64,000 nucleotides of DNA from Acheta domesticus (Eukaryota; Arthropoda; Insecta; Orthoptera; Gryllidae), in the NCBI GenBank assembly GCA_031308135.1, contig JAHLJT010009436.1, forward strand, positions 216,891,286 to 216,955,285, in the 5' to 3' direction. The notes under the pieces were generated by a model that was not told the origin of the DNA, did no database searches, and was given only the letters and a program-made list of their open reading frames with translations. Each line of letters begins with the position of its first letter. Position 1 is the stretch's first letter. Both the position numbers and the translations under genes were made by a program. Shown in pieces: positions 25,820-38,130 of this stretch.

Positions 25820-26540
25820 GTTGAAGAGGCGTGTCGGTCGATGTTTTGAACGATGTGTCGGTTGATGTTTGAACGAAGTGTCGGTCGACGTGTGAACGGC
25901 GTGTCGGTGAACGCGTGAACGACGTGTCGGTCGGTCGATGTGTGAACGTGTCCGATGATGTTTGAACGGCGTGTTGGGTGATATTTGAACGGCGGGGCGG
26001 GTGATATTTGAACGGCGGGGCGGGTAATATTTGAACGGCGGGGCGGGTGATATTTGAACGGCGGGCGGGTAATATTTGAACGGCGGGGCGGGTGATATTT
26101 GAACGGCGGGCGGGTAATATTTGAACGGCGGGGCGGGTGATGTTTCTACGGCGGAGCGGATGATGTTTGAACGGCGGGGCGGGTGATGTTTGAACGACGG
26201 TGTGGCTGATGTTTGAACGACGGTGCGGTTGAAGTTTTTGAGCATCAATGGCGGGGCGGGTGATGTTTGAAAGGCGGGCAGGGAGTGATGCTTAAGCGGA
26301 CGCACGGGTAATGTTCGAATGGCTAGTTGGTTGATGTTTGAACGCCGGGGTGAGTGATGTTTGAACGAAGGCGTGGTTGATGTTTTCGAACATCAACAGC
26401 GGGGCGGGAGATGTTTGAACGGCAGGCAGGGAGTGATGCTTAAGCGGACGCACGGGTAATGTTCGAATGGCTAGTCGGCTGTTACTTGAATGGCGGCGTG
26501 TGATTGATATTTTAAAAGTGTGTGTAGGATGTTTCAAAGG
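25820..26540. repeat. 22-23-bp minisatellite with higher-order period
   Basis: Units built on TTTGAACGGCGGGGCGGGTG are repeated about 30 times. Left units carry GTGTCGGT in place of GGGGCGGG, the centre (25975-26150) is the most uniform, and both 22- and 23-bp variants occur. At the right a longer block of about 148 bp is itself duplicated: GGGAGTGATGCTTAAGCGGA occurs at 26281 and again at 26429 with shared flanks. The open minus-strand frame (25679-26305) is a by-product. Confidence 0.9.
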
Positions 26541-27229
26541 CTTGTGGAGTATGTTGGGTGAAAATGTGGGCGATAATGCAATTTCTCATTGTGTTTCTGA
26601 GCAACAGAGGCAAAAATTATATTCATAATGAATTTGGTGATAAAGTATGTCCGAATAAACAAAACTTTCACTCAGGTAATATTGGCTACGAAAATATACT
26701 GCAATGTTTCCAGAATCCACACAGATTTTAGAACCTGTTCTGTTTTCCAAAAATCAAGTACACTCATTTATTTTTAAAAATGAATCTCTTTGATCCTCTT
26801 TCAAAAAATGTAATACAAAACTTTCTACAAAATTGGTTCGCAGAATTGCCGATACATTTATAAAATAAATATTCGATATAGAATATTTAAATTATTATTA
26901 AGAGACTGCATTTACTGCTTCAATTGCTGTGTTTAAAAGGATGCTTTAAACTTTCAATTAACGTAATTATTTTATGAGTAAAATTAATTGAATGCACATC
27001 AAAATGATTAACTAATATTTTCTAATTAATCTGCACCCGAGCAGGTGAAACATACCATTCAAACATTAACAAGGAGAGGAGTAAATAACTTCAAACAACA
27101 CCCCTGAATCCCATTCTCTTTGTGTCTCCGTACAAGGAAAACATTGGAACAGATCGATATCGACGCAGAGTCTTTTATTCCGTTGATTATACAGCGTGTG
27201 AAACTGAATCACGAACGGCTTTGGAAGGT
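26541..27229. other. AT-rich non-coding stretch
   Basis: Nothing supported. Confidence 0.5.
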
Positions 27230-27690
27230 CCGAGGTTTCATTCCACGGATCACCGAGCCTGTCTGTGGCAGATACGTTCCACCGCTGGGCGTGAATCTTC
27301 GAAGCTCTTCCATCCCCCTTTCCCGTGTCCTCTTTTCCTTCCCTCGTGGCGGATTGCATAGGCGAACGCCGCGCCGCCCGGCCATCTGGAGCGGAAAACG
27401 TCACGAGGCGCCGCGCCCGGCGAAGCGGCGCCGAAAGGAACCCGCAGACGAAGAGAAAAAACAAATCAAATCGGATTACCAACACAATCAGAGTGTACCA
27501 GCGGCCGGAGGATCCTACATCGACAAGTACGCGTAAGCGGGAGATAAGGACAACCGCGGCGGTCCAAACGTCGTATCGTCCCCCGGAACCGCAAGGGCTC
27601 CGCGAGGGAGGGATCTTGGAATCGCCTGCAGAGACGGCGGGCGGGGGCGTTCGACAAGACCGGAGCTCGATGAATCGACTCTGTTGACTG
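27230..27690. other. CpG-rich block
   Basis: A CpG-rich block with open frames on both strands, including a 223-codon minus frame at 27066-27737. Its peptide contains a hydrophobic stretch but no domain that I recognise, and it overlaps 120- and 138-codon plus frames. Coding status is doubtful. Confidence 0.4.
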
Positions 27691-28630
27691 AAGGAGAAAC
27701 CGGAGTGGGAATCGGCAGAGATGAAAATCTGCGTCACTTGTCTTGAAAGGGATAGCTCTGTTATGGAGCTGTCTGGAATTTGTGAGATCGGTGTTACAGC
27801 ACGGTTCTCGGCTACTCCGACACGTATCTTCTGTGCTTCGAACGTGTTTGCATATGATATTTAACTTGATACAAAGTATTCAAATCTTAATAGAAGATAA
27901 TCTATGTGCTGTACGTTTTGATACGTTTCAGTATCTATTTTTGGTACATACAATGTCAGGTATCACTGCAGAAAAAACGATTTTATAATCAAAATAACAC
28001 CAGACATTTTTTACCGTCCGATTTCGGAATAACTTTTTCAAAATTTTAATTAAGTATTGAAACAGGCATAAGTTAATTTGCGATAAAAAATCATCTTTTA
28101 ATTCGATTTTTTCTGTCAATGTGATTGAAAACTCATTGACGCAATCAAGGTTAAAATTACAAACCGCTAACTGAATGACGCCCATTTTAAGAAAGCTTTG
28201 TCACGAAAAATCTGAATTGAATTTGAACCCTGTCTACAAACGAGCCCATCTAATCTTTGAAACTCTCAAATCCTGAAATGCATCCGAGGTTGGATCCTGA
28301 GAGAATCTTTCTGGTATTTTCATCATTCGAATCATGGAATTCAATTATTTTATAAACAACTCTATTCCCTTCTCTGTGTTGTACTGTTTGATTGGTTTGA
28401 TATATTTATTACCTAAATATAAGTAATATAACACATCAAACCGAATGTACTGTAACTTTCCTGCAATTTCGCTTATTGTTAACGGCATAGAAAATACATA
28501 ATTTGATTTATATAATCACGAAAATGTATTCACAATTGGACGGCTGTTTCGTTATTCTCCATTGTGGGACCCTGTGGGAGTCGGACCCGAGATAATTGAA
28601 GATTCGTTAAAGTTATTTCGCCGTCACCTC
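27691..28630. other. AT-rich non-coding stretch
   Basis: Nothing supported. Confidence 0.5.
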
Positions 28631-31600
28631 GTTTTCCCGCCGCGCAAACTGCGAGGGCTTGCCATGTCTTTGCCACGTGTCATTTTCCGCGCGCAGCCTC
28701 CCCTCCGTTAAGAACCACAATTTCGACCGCGGCGCCGCGAGTAAGCGCCCCCGCCCCGGCCGCCCGCTCCGCCGCCAACGCCGTCGCCACGCCGGGCTCG
28801 CGGAGCGGCCTCCCGAGGGACGACTGACGAGTCCGCGCGGCGTGGCGCGGCCCGGCGCGCCGCACACAAGGCGCGAACGCGCGTTAGCGGCGGGCCTTCG
28901 CGGCGCCCGCAGCTGAAAAGACCGGCAGCCCTCGGGCTGCCGCCGCCGCCGCTCCGCCGCCTTTCGCTCTTCCGTCTCGCCTCCCCTTTCTCTGTCATCC
29001 GCGCGTATTTTAACGTTTGTTTTCTTTCTTTGCCACCACCGCCGCGACGGGTGTCTCCCCAGCGAGCTTCCGTCTCCTGTCGTCCGCCCCGCGCCGTCAT
29101 TCCGCGCGCACCCGCACAGTGCCACCGCCACCGCCGCCGCCGCAGAGGCCCTTCCCCCGGCGTGTGCCCGGTGGCGCGGAGGGGAAGTCAAACATACAGG
29201 GCGTCGCATAGGAATTACCCGGCATTCTTCTCCGCGACGCTGCGAAATCGTGAATGGAGTAATTGCATACGCCGGCACCTCGGCGCCGTGAGTCCTTTAT
29301 GGCCGATGAGCAGCGGCGGCGGAGGCGGAGGGAACGGTAGGCGTGCATCGCGAGCGGGAGTGGAGACGGCGATGGCGAGGAGTGTTTGTAATAAACGCGG
29401 CCGGAGTGACTCAGCTCGACAGCCACTACGCGGCGCGAGGTTCATTAGGACCGGGCGCGTATCGCGGCGGTCCGTCGACCGACGCTTCGGTAATGAGGAT
29501 CAAACTCGAGGACAACGCGTGAGGCGCGGTTACGAAAAGACTGATTCCGAGGATTAAACGCCAACGCCGTTTCCCTTACAAGCGTATTTGATACGATCGC
29601 TCCGCGGGAGGACAAAATCTGCGATTCAAATGCCACCCGATTCCGCCGGCGATGTCTAATTCGGGCTCTAATATGACGATTACCTACGGACAGGTTCCCG
29701 AGAAGCCGTGTGACGGAACGGCGGGATTCAATCACTCCGCGTTCGCCTGCCTCCGCCTGCCGCCGCGCCCGGTTCGGCCGCGTCCCCGCGACAGACGGCG
29801 CCGCGCCGAGGCGGTCCTTCGGAACGCAATCGGAGAGAACGAGAAATCAGTTCTCCCGTCTCCGAAATGAACGGAAACGAACCGAACATCTTCGCCTCGT
29901 TCCTCCGCCGGCGGAGCCCCCGCTGGAGGAGGAGGGTGGGGAGCAGAGAGGAAGAGAGGAAGCACTTGGCGACGCGATGCGGCGGCGGCGCCCGGGCCCG
30001 AAAGCGCCCGTTTCGACAGCGCCGCCCGCCCCGCCCCGCCGATGCGTCCACCCCACACCGCCCGCCCGCGTCGTCCCGCGTAAACGGCGGGGCCGTAACT
30101 CCGGCGTCGTAATTCGATTTTGAAACGCGAAGGATAATGAGTTTGCGAGCGAGCGGGAAACTGCTCTCGCGCGTGGGGCGGTTCGGGCTGCGCTCGGCTC
30201 AGCGCGGTGGTTCGGTCGCGAGTGTCCGGAGCATTAACAGTAATTAATGAACACAAACTTGACTAGACTCCGACGACGCTAACAACCTCGGATGCTGCGG
30301 AGGAGGGGCAAGCGAGGAGGTGCCGGTGGCGGAGAAGGCGACATGTGGTGGCTCGCGACGCACCAAACAAGAGGCCGCGGCGTCGCGACGCGGGGCGCCG
30401 CGCACGCCGCCGTATCGCGAGGCTGAGGGCGCCGCCGCGACGCCCTCGGAGCGACCACGCGTCGAGGGGCGGTACGACCGCATCGCTTCGCCAGAGAGCC
30501 ATGTGTCAACCTCGTCGTCCCCACGCTTCAGCTGCGCGCTGCCCGGTTCTCCACGGAATGCGGCGCCAGCTCCTCCGGCTTCCACGGTTTTTTTCTACCG
30601 CAGGATTTCTTTCTCGGCCTTTCTCAAGAGCTACGCACACAAACATGCACTAAATTCATTCGGCGAAGCCGTTCATACATAAATTCTTGCCGTAAACAAC
30701 ACCCGCGGCACAATTAGATTGCGGAATGCTGCTCTCGGTCGCCCGTAAACATGTCCGAAATAACAAGCGAAGTTCAAAAACAATACGCGAACGCCTTCAA
30801 AGGCCGCGGCGGCGGGGAAGAGGAGGCGATCGTCGTCTGCGGGGACGCGACACGCCAACATTTAGCTAATGCGCGTGATGGATGCAGTGGAAGGGCGAAG
30901 CAAGGCAAGGCAAGGCAAGGCAAGGCGGCTGGACCGAGGTAGCTGATCCGGAATATGAATAATTCCACGGGGGCGACCGCCGGCGGGAGGCGGACAGGGC
31001 AGCCGCGGCGGCGGCGCGTGTGCTCTGGCGGGAGCCGGCGGGCGGGCGGGCAGGGAGCCGACCGGCGCGGCGCGGCAAAAAGAAACCGCGCGGCAGCGCG
31101 ACATCCTTGAGACGTGCGTTGCATTTTACACGAAACCGGTTCCAATTATTTTAGGCAGCTACACCAAATCTCGACGACTCTTAATAATAAGTCGCTCGTG
31201 CGTGACTGTGGATAATGATGTTAAGCGCGGGGGAAAAGTGAATTCTCGCGCGAGCAGTTCAAGACTCCCTGGCGTCGGCAGGGTGTTAGGCAGCTGGGTG
31301 TTAGGTTATGTTGTGACGTCGCCGTCGCGGTGACGTCCAGAGTTCGAACGCGGCCGTTTGAATCTAAGCGTGCACGTGCGGGAGGAGTACAAACGCGTGT
31401 GTTTACGAAATGGCCCGGCCAGACAACGCACATGCAAAGTAGGTCCTGCGTCGAGAATCCAGGGGAAGCTCGAGGGCCTACCTTTTCACGTGCGACGACC
31501 TGCTACGGACGCGGTGAGGACGGTGACGTTGACGTGGACTCGAGCACAATCACTGACAGTCGTCGTGAGGGCGTGTTGAGCAGCGGGAGCCGGGCGTGCG

Positions 31601-32190
31601 GTGGCGTTGGCGGCACGGGCTCGGCGGGTCGCCGGGGCTCCCGCGGCCGCGACGGCGGCGGCGCTGTCCGCCTGGGGCAGCTCAGGCCGCAGGCGCTGTT
31701 GAGGACGGGGAAGCCGTGGAGGACGCGTCGCCGACGGCGGCGGCGCGGCTGACGGAGCGAGGGCAGGGACGGCGGTGGAGTCGTCGACGACGACGACGGC
31801 GGCTGACGCTGTGCGGAGAGAGGAGACGAGAGCAGGCACGCTCCGCACGTCCCTCGACGGCGCCCGACCGGCCACGACTGACGCGCGCGGCCTTGGTGCT
31901 CTCGCCAGCCGCCGCGCCGCGCTGCCGTCGGCCTCCCCGCTGCCAACTGCGATTGGTTGGCGCGCACCGTCGCCGAAGCGGCCGCCCGTGCCGCACCGCG
32001 CCGCCTCCGCAGCCACCGCCGCCGCCGGCACTCGCGCTCGTCGCCGATAGGTGTCGATAAGGACAGGGACGGAAAAGCCGAAAAATACGCGCTTGGCGAA
32101 CACGGCTCGCGGCGCCAAGGTCGGTGACGGTGCTGGCGACGGGGCGGCTACGAAATGTCTCCTACGGCCCCTGCAAAGGTCGAGAGAATG
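28631..32190. promoter_or_regulatory. 3.5-kb CpG-rich block, candidate regulatory domain
   Basis: This is the longest CpG-dense block of the window, with only short AT-richer gaps. Seen in it: two TGACGTC sites 17 bp apart (31314 and 31331), a tandem GGGTGTTAGG pair (31281 and 31296), forkhead-like GTAAACA sites (near 30692 and 30746), a homeodomain-like cluster TTAACAGTAATTAATGA (30233-30249) and a CAAGG pentamer run (30901-30925). Many mutually overlapping frames on both strands (up to 291 codons at 31486-32361, minus) give only R/P/A-rich peptides. Long multi-peak CpG islands often mark developmental regulators, but no exon of one is identifiable here. Confidence 0.35.
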
Positions 32191-34080
32191 TCTCCTCCGG
32201 AAGGGCACACAATTTCTTCGTGGCCTGACATTATTACCAAGGAAGATAATTAGCAGTAGAGCACACTTTGGAGGAACATATGTACATACCTTCCAGTTAC
32301 GTGCACATAATTTATTTTCTTTAAGGTTGTGAGAATACCGTAAACGTTCACGGTGAAACATTCACGGTAAAATGCGAACTTTTACTCGAGATTTTTAGAT
32401 TACGATTACTCGAGATTACTAGATTTCTAGTGTATAAAATAATGTAGCTGAAACTATTTCAAAAATGGATTATGTGTTAATTTTTTAATAATTATTATTA
32501 GTGAAACTTTTAAAAAGACTTGCACAAAGTAAAAAAGTGTAAATAGATTAGTGGAAATGAAGGATGTACAATAAAAAAGATTGTAGGTACGTTAAAAATT
32601 AAGAATAAGTTATAATTCGAGCCAACCACAAAATTGCGTTTTCCAATGACAAATTTGTTTTGATAACGTTGACATTTTCTTGGAACAATTCCCTAAAATG
32701 AAACAGAAAGCATTAGAATCTCACAAAGAAATCACACCAACATCGGCGACATTGAAAGATCTGATTTAAATCGTGAATTTCTTTGAAAATATGACCTCAG
32801 AGTTTTGCTCAGACCTAAAAATATTGTACGTGTAATAAAGGTGATGTATTCATTAAGAATTATTAAATCAATAAATGCTTCTATTGAAATGCCCGTCTAT
32901 GTTTCCTGAAAAGAAAAGTACGAAGCTTTTTACCAATAAATTTCCACAGTTGAAATAACAAAAATAAACCCGAAGGTCACGCCAACAAAAAGTGCTATTT
33001 ACTTTGAACACGGTTGCGAGAACGTTCCGTTACAAAGAAGAAAGTAAAATCACGAAATAAACTAAAGAATAGTAATTCTTCATATGGTATATAAATACTA
33101 AACCACAAACCGTAATATTTGGCTGACAAATCAAATAAAATGAAAGCATTCTATTTTCTTCCAAGTATAAAAATTTGTTGATTTTTTTCAATACAGCCGT
33201 TAATGTTATATATACAAAGTGTCGAAAGCCACTCAAAGTTTCATTACATTTATGAAAGTAACTGTACGCTAAATTTCATGTGTACACGAAATTTATTCTG
33301 TCTGCCGCTTATTCTGACAGTACACCGTCAGAATTCAATTCCATAGACTATTTCCCAAGAAAGATAAAGTAGTAATGCTCTTAAGTACTACTGACTTTCT
33401 CGCTTTGTTTTGACATCATGCAGTTAACAACGAAAGTGCATTTTTCAGCATTTGAATAACCTTGACGAGTAACTCTGGCCGTCTGCGAATTATCGATCAA
33501 AAATGCAGGGAATTGGGATGCGGAATAATTGAGTTTTTTCGAAACAGTTTGGACGCCGGAAGCTAGCTAGCAATAATGTTGAACGAGGAACGGTTGGTTT
33601 TAGTAAAGCGTTATCGTTTCATCCTTTTTCTTCAGATGCAAGGTCGCCTATGCGTTTGTCATTGTTCGTGTGTGAAACGCTAGGCATGTCAGAAAGAGAA
33701 CAGAATATTTCAATTATTATCAAATTTAGTCTTCTTTGGCTGCAATTGATAGGAAATCTCGGAAGTCTATGCTTGCAGACGCCGGTTGTAAAAAATGGAA
33801 GAGAGTGCAACGAACACAAGAATTGTTATCTTGTAACTGAATATGTACCTAAATGTCAAAATTGATTTCTTATATTTAATTTCTTATTTTTATTATTTTA
33901 CTAATCGGTTTTCTTTTTACAGTTACCTTCGTTTTCATTTGTTTAATGCTTACTTCCATTAATTTGTATGTACAGTAGTGAGAGGCAAGTACTAAGTTGA
34001 CCAACGGAAATATCTCCCAAAATGTTTTCAGAATGCGGCTTGTGCCAAGTTGTGGGATTTTTATTCATCGGAGAAATGAC
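32191..34080. other. Long AT-rich stretch
   Basis: AT-rich; nothing supported. Confidence 0.5.
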
Positions 34081-35067
34081 AGGTGTCCCATCAAATAAGG
34101 GCCACCCTTTTTGCTTCAGAACCGTTCAAGATATCGAAATGCAGTTTTCGCTCTACAATGCGTAATAATATGGCAAGTAACATGCTGTAGAGATATTGTT
34201 CAGAATATTTTTAGTTTTTAAGAAATTTATTCATCTTTGACTTTTTATGTAGAACTATATATTTTTCTCACTAGCAATTGATAGATCATAAAAAGCGTAA
34301 TTTAATGATGTATCATTTGTTAATGTTTTGATAGAGGTTTGACAATAAAATTATACTTTCTAAAATATTATATTAAATTCAATCGAACATGAACATTTGC
34401 TACAGCCCTTGCAACAGTCACCATTGGGGAAGGAAATTGGCCTCGACAGCACCAAGAAGGGGAGGGGAGGGGACAGTGCTGATGCTTACAGCAATCCATT
34501 GTCTTGACTACAAGGTCACAGAACAAATATCAATACTGACGATCATAATGAAAGCTTTTTTCCCATTGATTTATCAGCATTGAACTTTTCTTTCAATGAT
34601 TGAAATTTCAAATTGCCAGCAAATTGACTGCAATAATTTAATCATTGCTTTGGAATTACAATCCGTAGAAGAATAGTTTAATTCTGATAATTAGTGGAAA
34701 AAACATTCATTCCGATCGTTAATATTGATATTTGTTCCTGTGTCCGTCGTATCAACACCATAGATTGCTGTAGAAACGCCTCTATCCCTCACAGTCTCCC
34801 CTCACTCCGAAACAGTGTCGGCGCCGCGAAGGTCACCTTCCCCGAAGCAACAGTTGCAAGGGCAGAAATATTGTCAGATTAAGTTAAAATCATATGTCAG
34901 GGAGTATAGTTTTGTATTCCAATTACTATCAAAACTTTAACATACGATACATTGTAGTATTTCTTTTTTTATCTATCCAGTGCTAGTGTCAAAAATATAT
35001 AGTTTGGCAGATTTTTATATCTTGAACCATATAGAAGTTAGAGTGTCACATAGTTGGTGGGACACCT
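34081..35067. mobile_element. Possible non-autonomous DNA element with short terminal inverted repeats
   Basis: AGGTGTCCCATCA at 34081-34093 is matched in reverse complement by TGGTGGGACACCT at 35055-35067 (12 of 13 positions). The 990 bp between are mostly AT-rich with a G-rich patch near 34450-34480 and no transposase frame. No target-site duplication is obvious. A chance pair is possible. Confidence 0.25.
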
Positions 35068-35998
35068 TTATTTCGTTTTCTTGTTTGTAACATACGTAAT
35101 TAATATTCGGAAAGAAATTAGAAAAAATGCGATCTACATTTCCTCGAAAACCACATGTTTCGCGTCTTTCCACAATGGTTTTCAGCAAGTATGAAAGAGT
35201 GTGCCCTTCACTGACTTTATAGCTCTCCGCTATCTAAATAGAACTAAATATCAACTTCGTATTTTCTATAGAACTATACTTATTTGCTTTTCTTTTCTTT
35301 AATTGATCTTATTACTTACAAACTATATTCGTTTGCTCCGTACTGGCATGCAGCAAAACAAAAGAATTCTTAGTGAGTAATTAATGTAGAAAATGAGTAA
35401 AATCTATGTTCCTAATCCACAATCGAATGGGCAATCAATCTGAAAGTAATAAAATTCACAGCTTACTTGTACTCCTATTAAATTTGGCCTTTGATTAAAT
35501 AAATCTTTACATTGTTACATAAACAGGTTCTACTCCCTTTGATAATTTATCATTTATTTTCTACTGAAATAAATCTAACGATAGTATAGAATTCACTGCT
35601 TTTCTGTTCACAAAATACAACTCAATTAACTTTGAACATTTTGTGGTTCAACATCGCTTGGGGGGCGCGCCCCCCGTAAACACCGTCAATAAAATCACAA
35701 CAGAGAGAAGTTTAACACTTCCTGTCCCGTACCAAACTGTTCAACTATCATGAAAAATCTATATCAAATTACATTAATTTTATTTCTTTAATGCATTGTA
35801 ATTGTCGCTCGCATAGTGCCGGGCGGTTCCACTTCGGAATCACTTACCGCACTCTCAGTCGTGTGCACTGTTGAACAGCGAAAGCGAGGTCGCACATGGA
35901 GAGGTAGAAAGATGAAATCTGTGATTGTGAGCAAGGTCAGCCGTGGCTTGTGAGGAAATATACAACACATTTCTCCCAGTTTCTTTCGAATATAAATA

Positions 35999-36000
<2 letters not shown>
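35068..36000. other. AT-rich stretch with a GC palindrome
   Basis: AT-rich apart from a perfect 16-bp palindrome GGGGGGCGCGCCCCCC at 35660-35675. No gene was recognised. Confidence 0.5.

Positions 36001-36038
<38 letters not shown>
36001..36038. repeat. (TTA)n microsatellite, 3' tail of Dong-like copy A
   Basis: An uninterrupted TTA run of 38 bp. Read on the minus strand it is (TAA)n directly after the 3' end of the element at 36039-36704. Confidence 0.95.
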
Positions 36039-36039
<1 letters not shown>

Positions 36040-36701
36040 CTCTAAATCACGACTAAGGATGTTATGTGTCGGCTGAATATAAAATCAACTCCAGGTTGCA
36101 ACCAGCTAACTAAGGAGTAGATCTAGGGACGTCGGTGCCTCTACAATACTTTGCGCAAAATGCGGGCTGTTCCAAATAAAGCGATTTCTTGCACTTTCCA
36201 GTCTTTTGAATTACCTGGGAGTTTAGACAAGTTCTTACTCAAATTTTGCGGAACAAATCCCAGAGCTCCGATAACTATCGGGACGACCGGTGCTTTTACT
36301 CCCCACTTTCAACTGTTCTCGATTTCCAAACTCTTGTATTTAAGACGTTTCTCTGCCTCCTTGGTAACGACGTTTTGATCGCAAGGTACAGCAACATCGA
36401 CAAGTAAACACGATTTGTTCTCCAAATCCCGGATGACTATATCCGGTTTGTTTGCCGCTATCGTGCGATCAGTTTGAATTTGTTGGTCGTACAATATCGT
36501 ACACAATCCAACAAACGTCACCGGTTTCGGTCAGTGTTCGTACCACTTGGGGCATGTGTTCGGAACTTCGTGGGCGGTACAGATCTGCCAGTGGAGGTAT
36601 CTACACACCCTGTCATGTCTTTTCAAGTATTCGGTCTTTGCTAGGATTGAACAATGGTTTCTACGCGTTCTTGACAAATGCGGCATTTATCATCTTGAGA
36701 A

Positions 36702-36704
<3 letters not shown>
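36039..36704 (-). mobile_element. R4/Dong-like non-LTR retrotransposon, 5'-truncated copy A
   Basis: This segment matches the 3' part of the long element at 53263-55725, including the roughly 100-bp 3' UTR and the C-terminal coding part (zinc-finger-distal region and endonuclease). The minus-strand peptide at 36309-36521 keeps the endonuclease PD and the downstream LLVDVAVP, but the frame then breaks, so it is dead. Against the longer copy it lacks about 17 bp near 36648. It is flanked on both sides by (TAA)n, which fits insertion into a TAA microsatellite. Confidence 0.9.

Positions 36705-36749
<45 letters not shown>
36703..36749. repeat. (ATT)n microsatellite at the 5' junction of copy A
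   Basis: An ATT run of about 47 bp lies where the truncated element begins. It represents the pre-insertion target tract or the tail of an older copy. Confidence 0.95.
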
Positions 36750-38130
36750 ATTATACTAATATCATTGTATTCCTCTCATAGACAACTTCAGAATGGCGAT
36801 CGAAAAAGTATATATTTTCACTCAAAAAATAAAAATTGCGTCAGTATGCTCACAATTATATGATACAAACAAGAAAATGAAATGTGTTATTTCTCCAACC
36901 TCTACAACAAATAGTGAATCTCTTTACGAAGATATTTTGGTGAGGCCAACACAGGTTTGGCACACTGTAAATGATTAAATACATTTTATTTTCTTATTCT
37001 GTCACATTCTAAGAATCTTTCTTCATTCATTTGACCAAGTACATGTTTAATATCAAAATGAGGTAAGTTTTGTCACATGTTAAAAATGTTCGATATCCTA
37101 AAACTACTTATGATGAAATGTTCGATCTTCAATAACTTGCAGCGAACCTCTTGCGAAAGAATGTTTGCCATTCAACAGCGATGAAACTTATTTCCATTTC
37201 AGTGACAATTATTATTATGGGATATATTTTTGATGAGGAGTATGAGTAAAAGTCAATAAGGACTATTTTTCATTAGAAAATTTTAGTTTAGAATTCAGGT
37301 TCAGTTTCTAGCATCTTCTTTCTTATACTGCTCGGTTCACATTGATGCGTGAGATTCTTTAATTGCAGTTACACTTTTAAATTTTCTATACTGTGAGTGA
37401 ATTCTTAAACATTTTCAGGAAAAAAATGAGAATGTTGTTTTCATACATTCTTACTTTCCGGCCCGATATAAAAATATCGGTCCCAGTGAATCACCAAAGG
37501 GTGAGTGTTGACAAAATCTGTCACGTATTCATTCGATGATTGAAACGGATATACGAATAGATAATCTGTTGGAATGGAGATTAAGGAATAAAAATTTAGA
37601 CTGGAAAACCAGTATTTCCAATACAATTATACGAACGTTGTCGAAGATAATAAACATTAAAAAATATCTAGATGCGCCAATGAGCACAGCATCGATATCT
37701 TTGGACAAGAGGATTGAGGAAAATGTTCTATTTATGCAAGTAATAGTGTAGTTTAGATTCCTGTGAGCATTAAGACCACTCCCAACCGGTTGTTAATTCA
37801 CGACAGAAATGTTTTCACGAATGGAAATAATCATAATTCTCGCACTCCAAACAGTTTATATTGAGTTACACGAATGGAAATTTAGATACGTATTTTATGT
37901 TCAGACAAGAAAATTCAAAACAGTTTAAATAATATGCAATATATATTATACACAGAAGAATTACCGAAAGTCTGATCTGTCAGAAGCAGATCTCTTTATC
38001 ATGTCACATACCAAATTTACGGCGTAAACTCGATCCGATAGAAAATCGTCGTCACTCAACATGACATAATGATTACACCTAATAAAGATGCTATATAAAA
38101 AACACCTCCAGCCACAATTTAAAACAAAAA
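36750..38130. other. AT-rich non-coding stretch
   Basis: A 61-codon plus frame (36793-36978) is open without resemblance to a family that I know. Otherwise AT-rich. Confidence 0.45.

Noticed and set aside
25679..26305. 208-codon minus frame with RRSNI/PPFKYYPP repeats
   Set aside because: It is the translation of the 22-23-bp minisatellite.
29732..30256. 174-codon minus frame in the CpG-rich block
   Set aside because: No domain; it overlaps open frames of similar length on the other strand.
31486..32361. 291-codon minus frame in the large CpG-rich block
   Set aside because: Overlapping frames of over 90 codons exist on both strands, the peptide is A/R/P-rich without a domain, and stop codons are rare in CpG-rich DNA.
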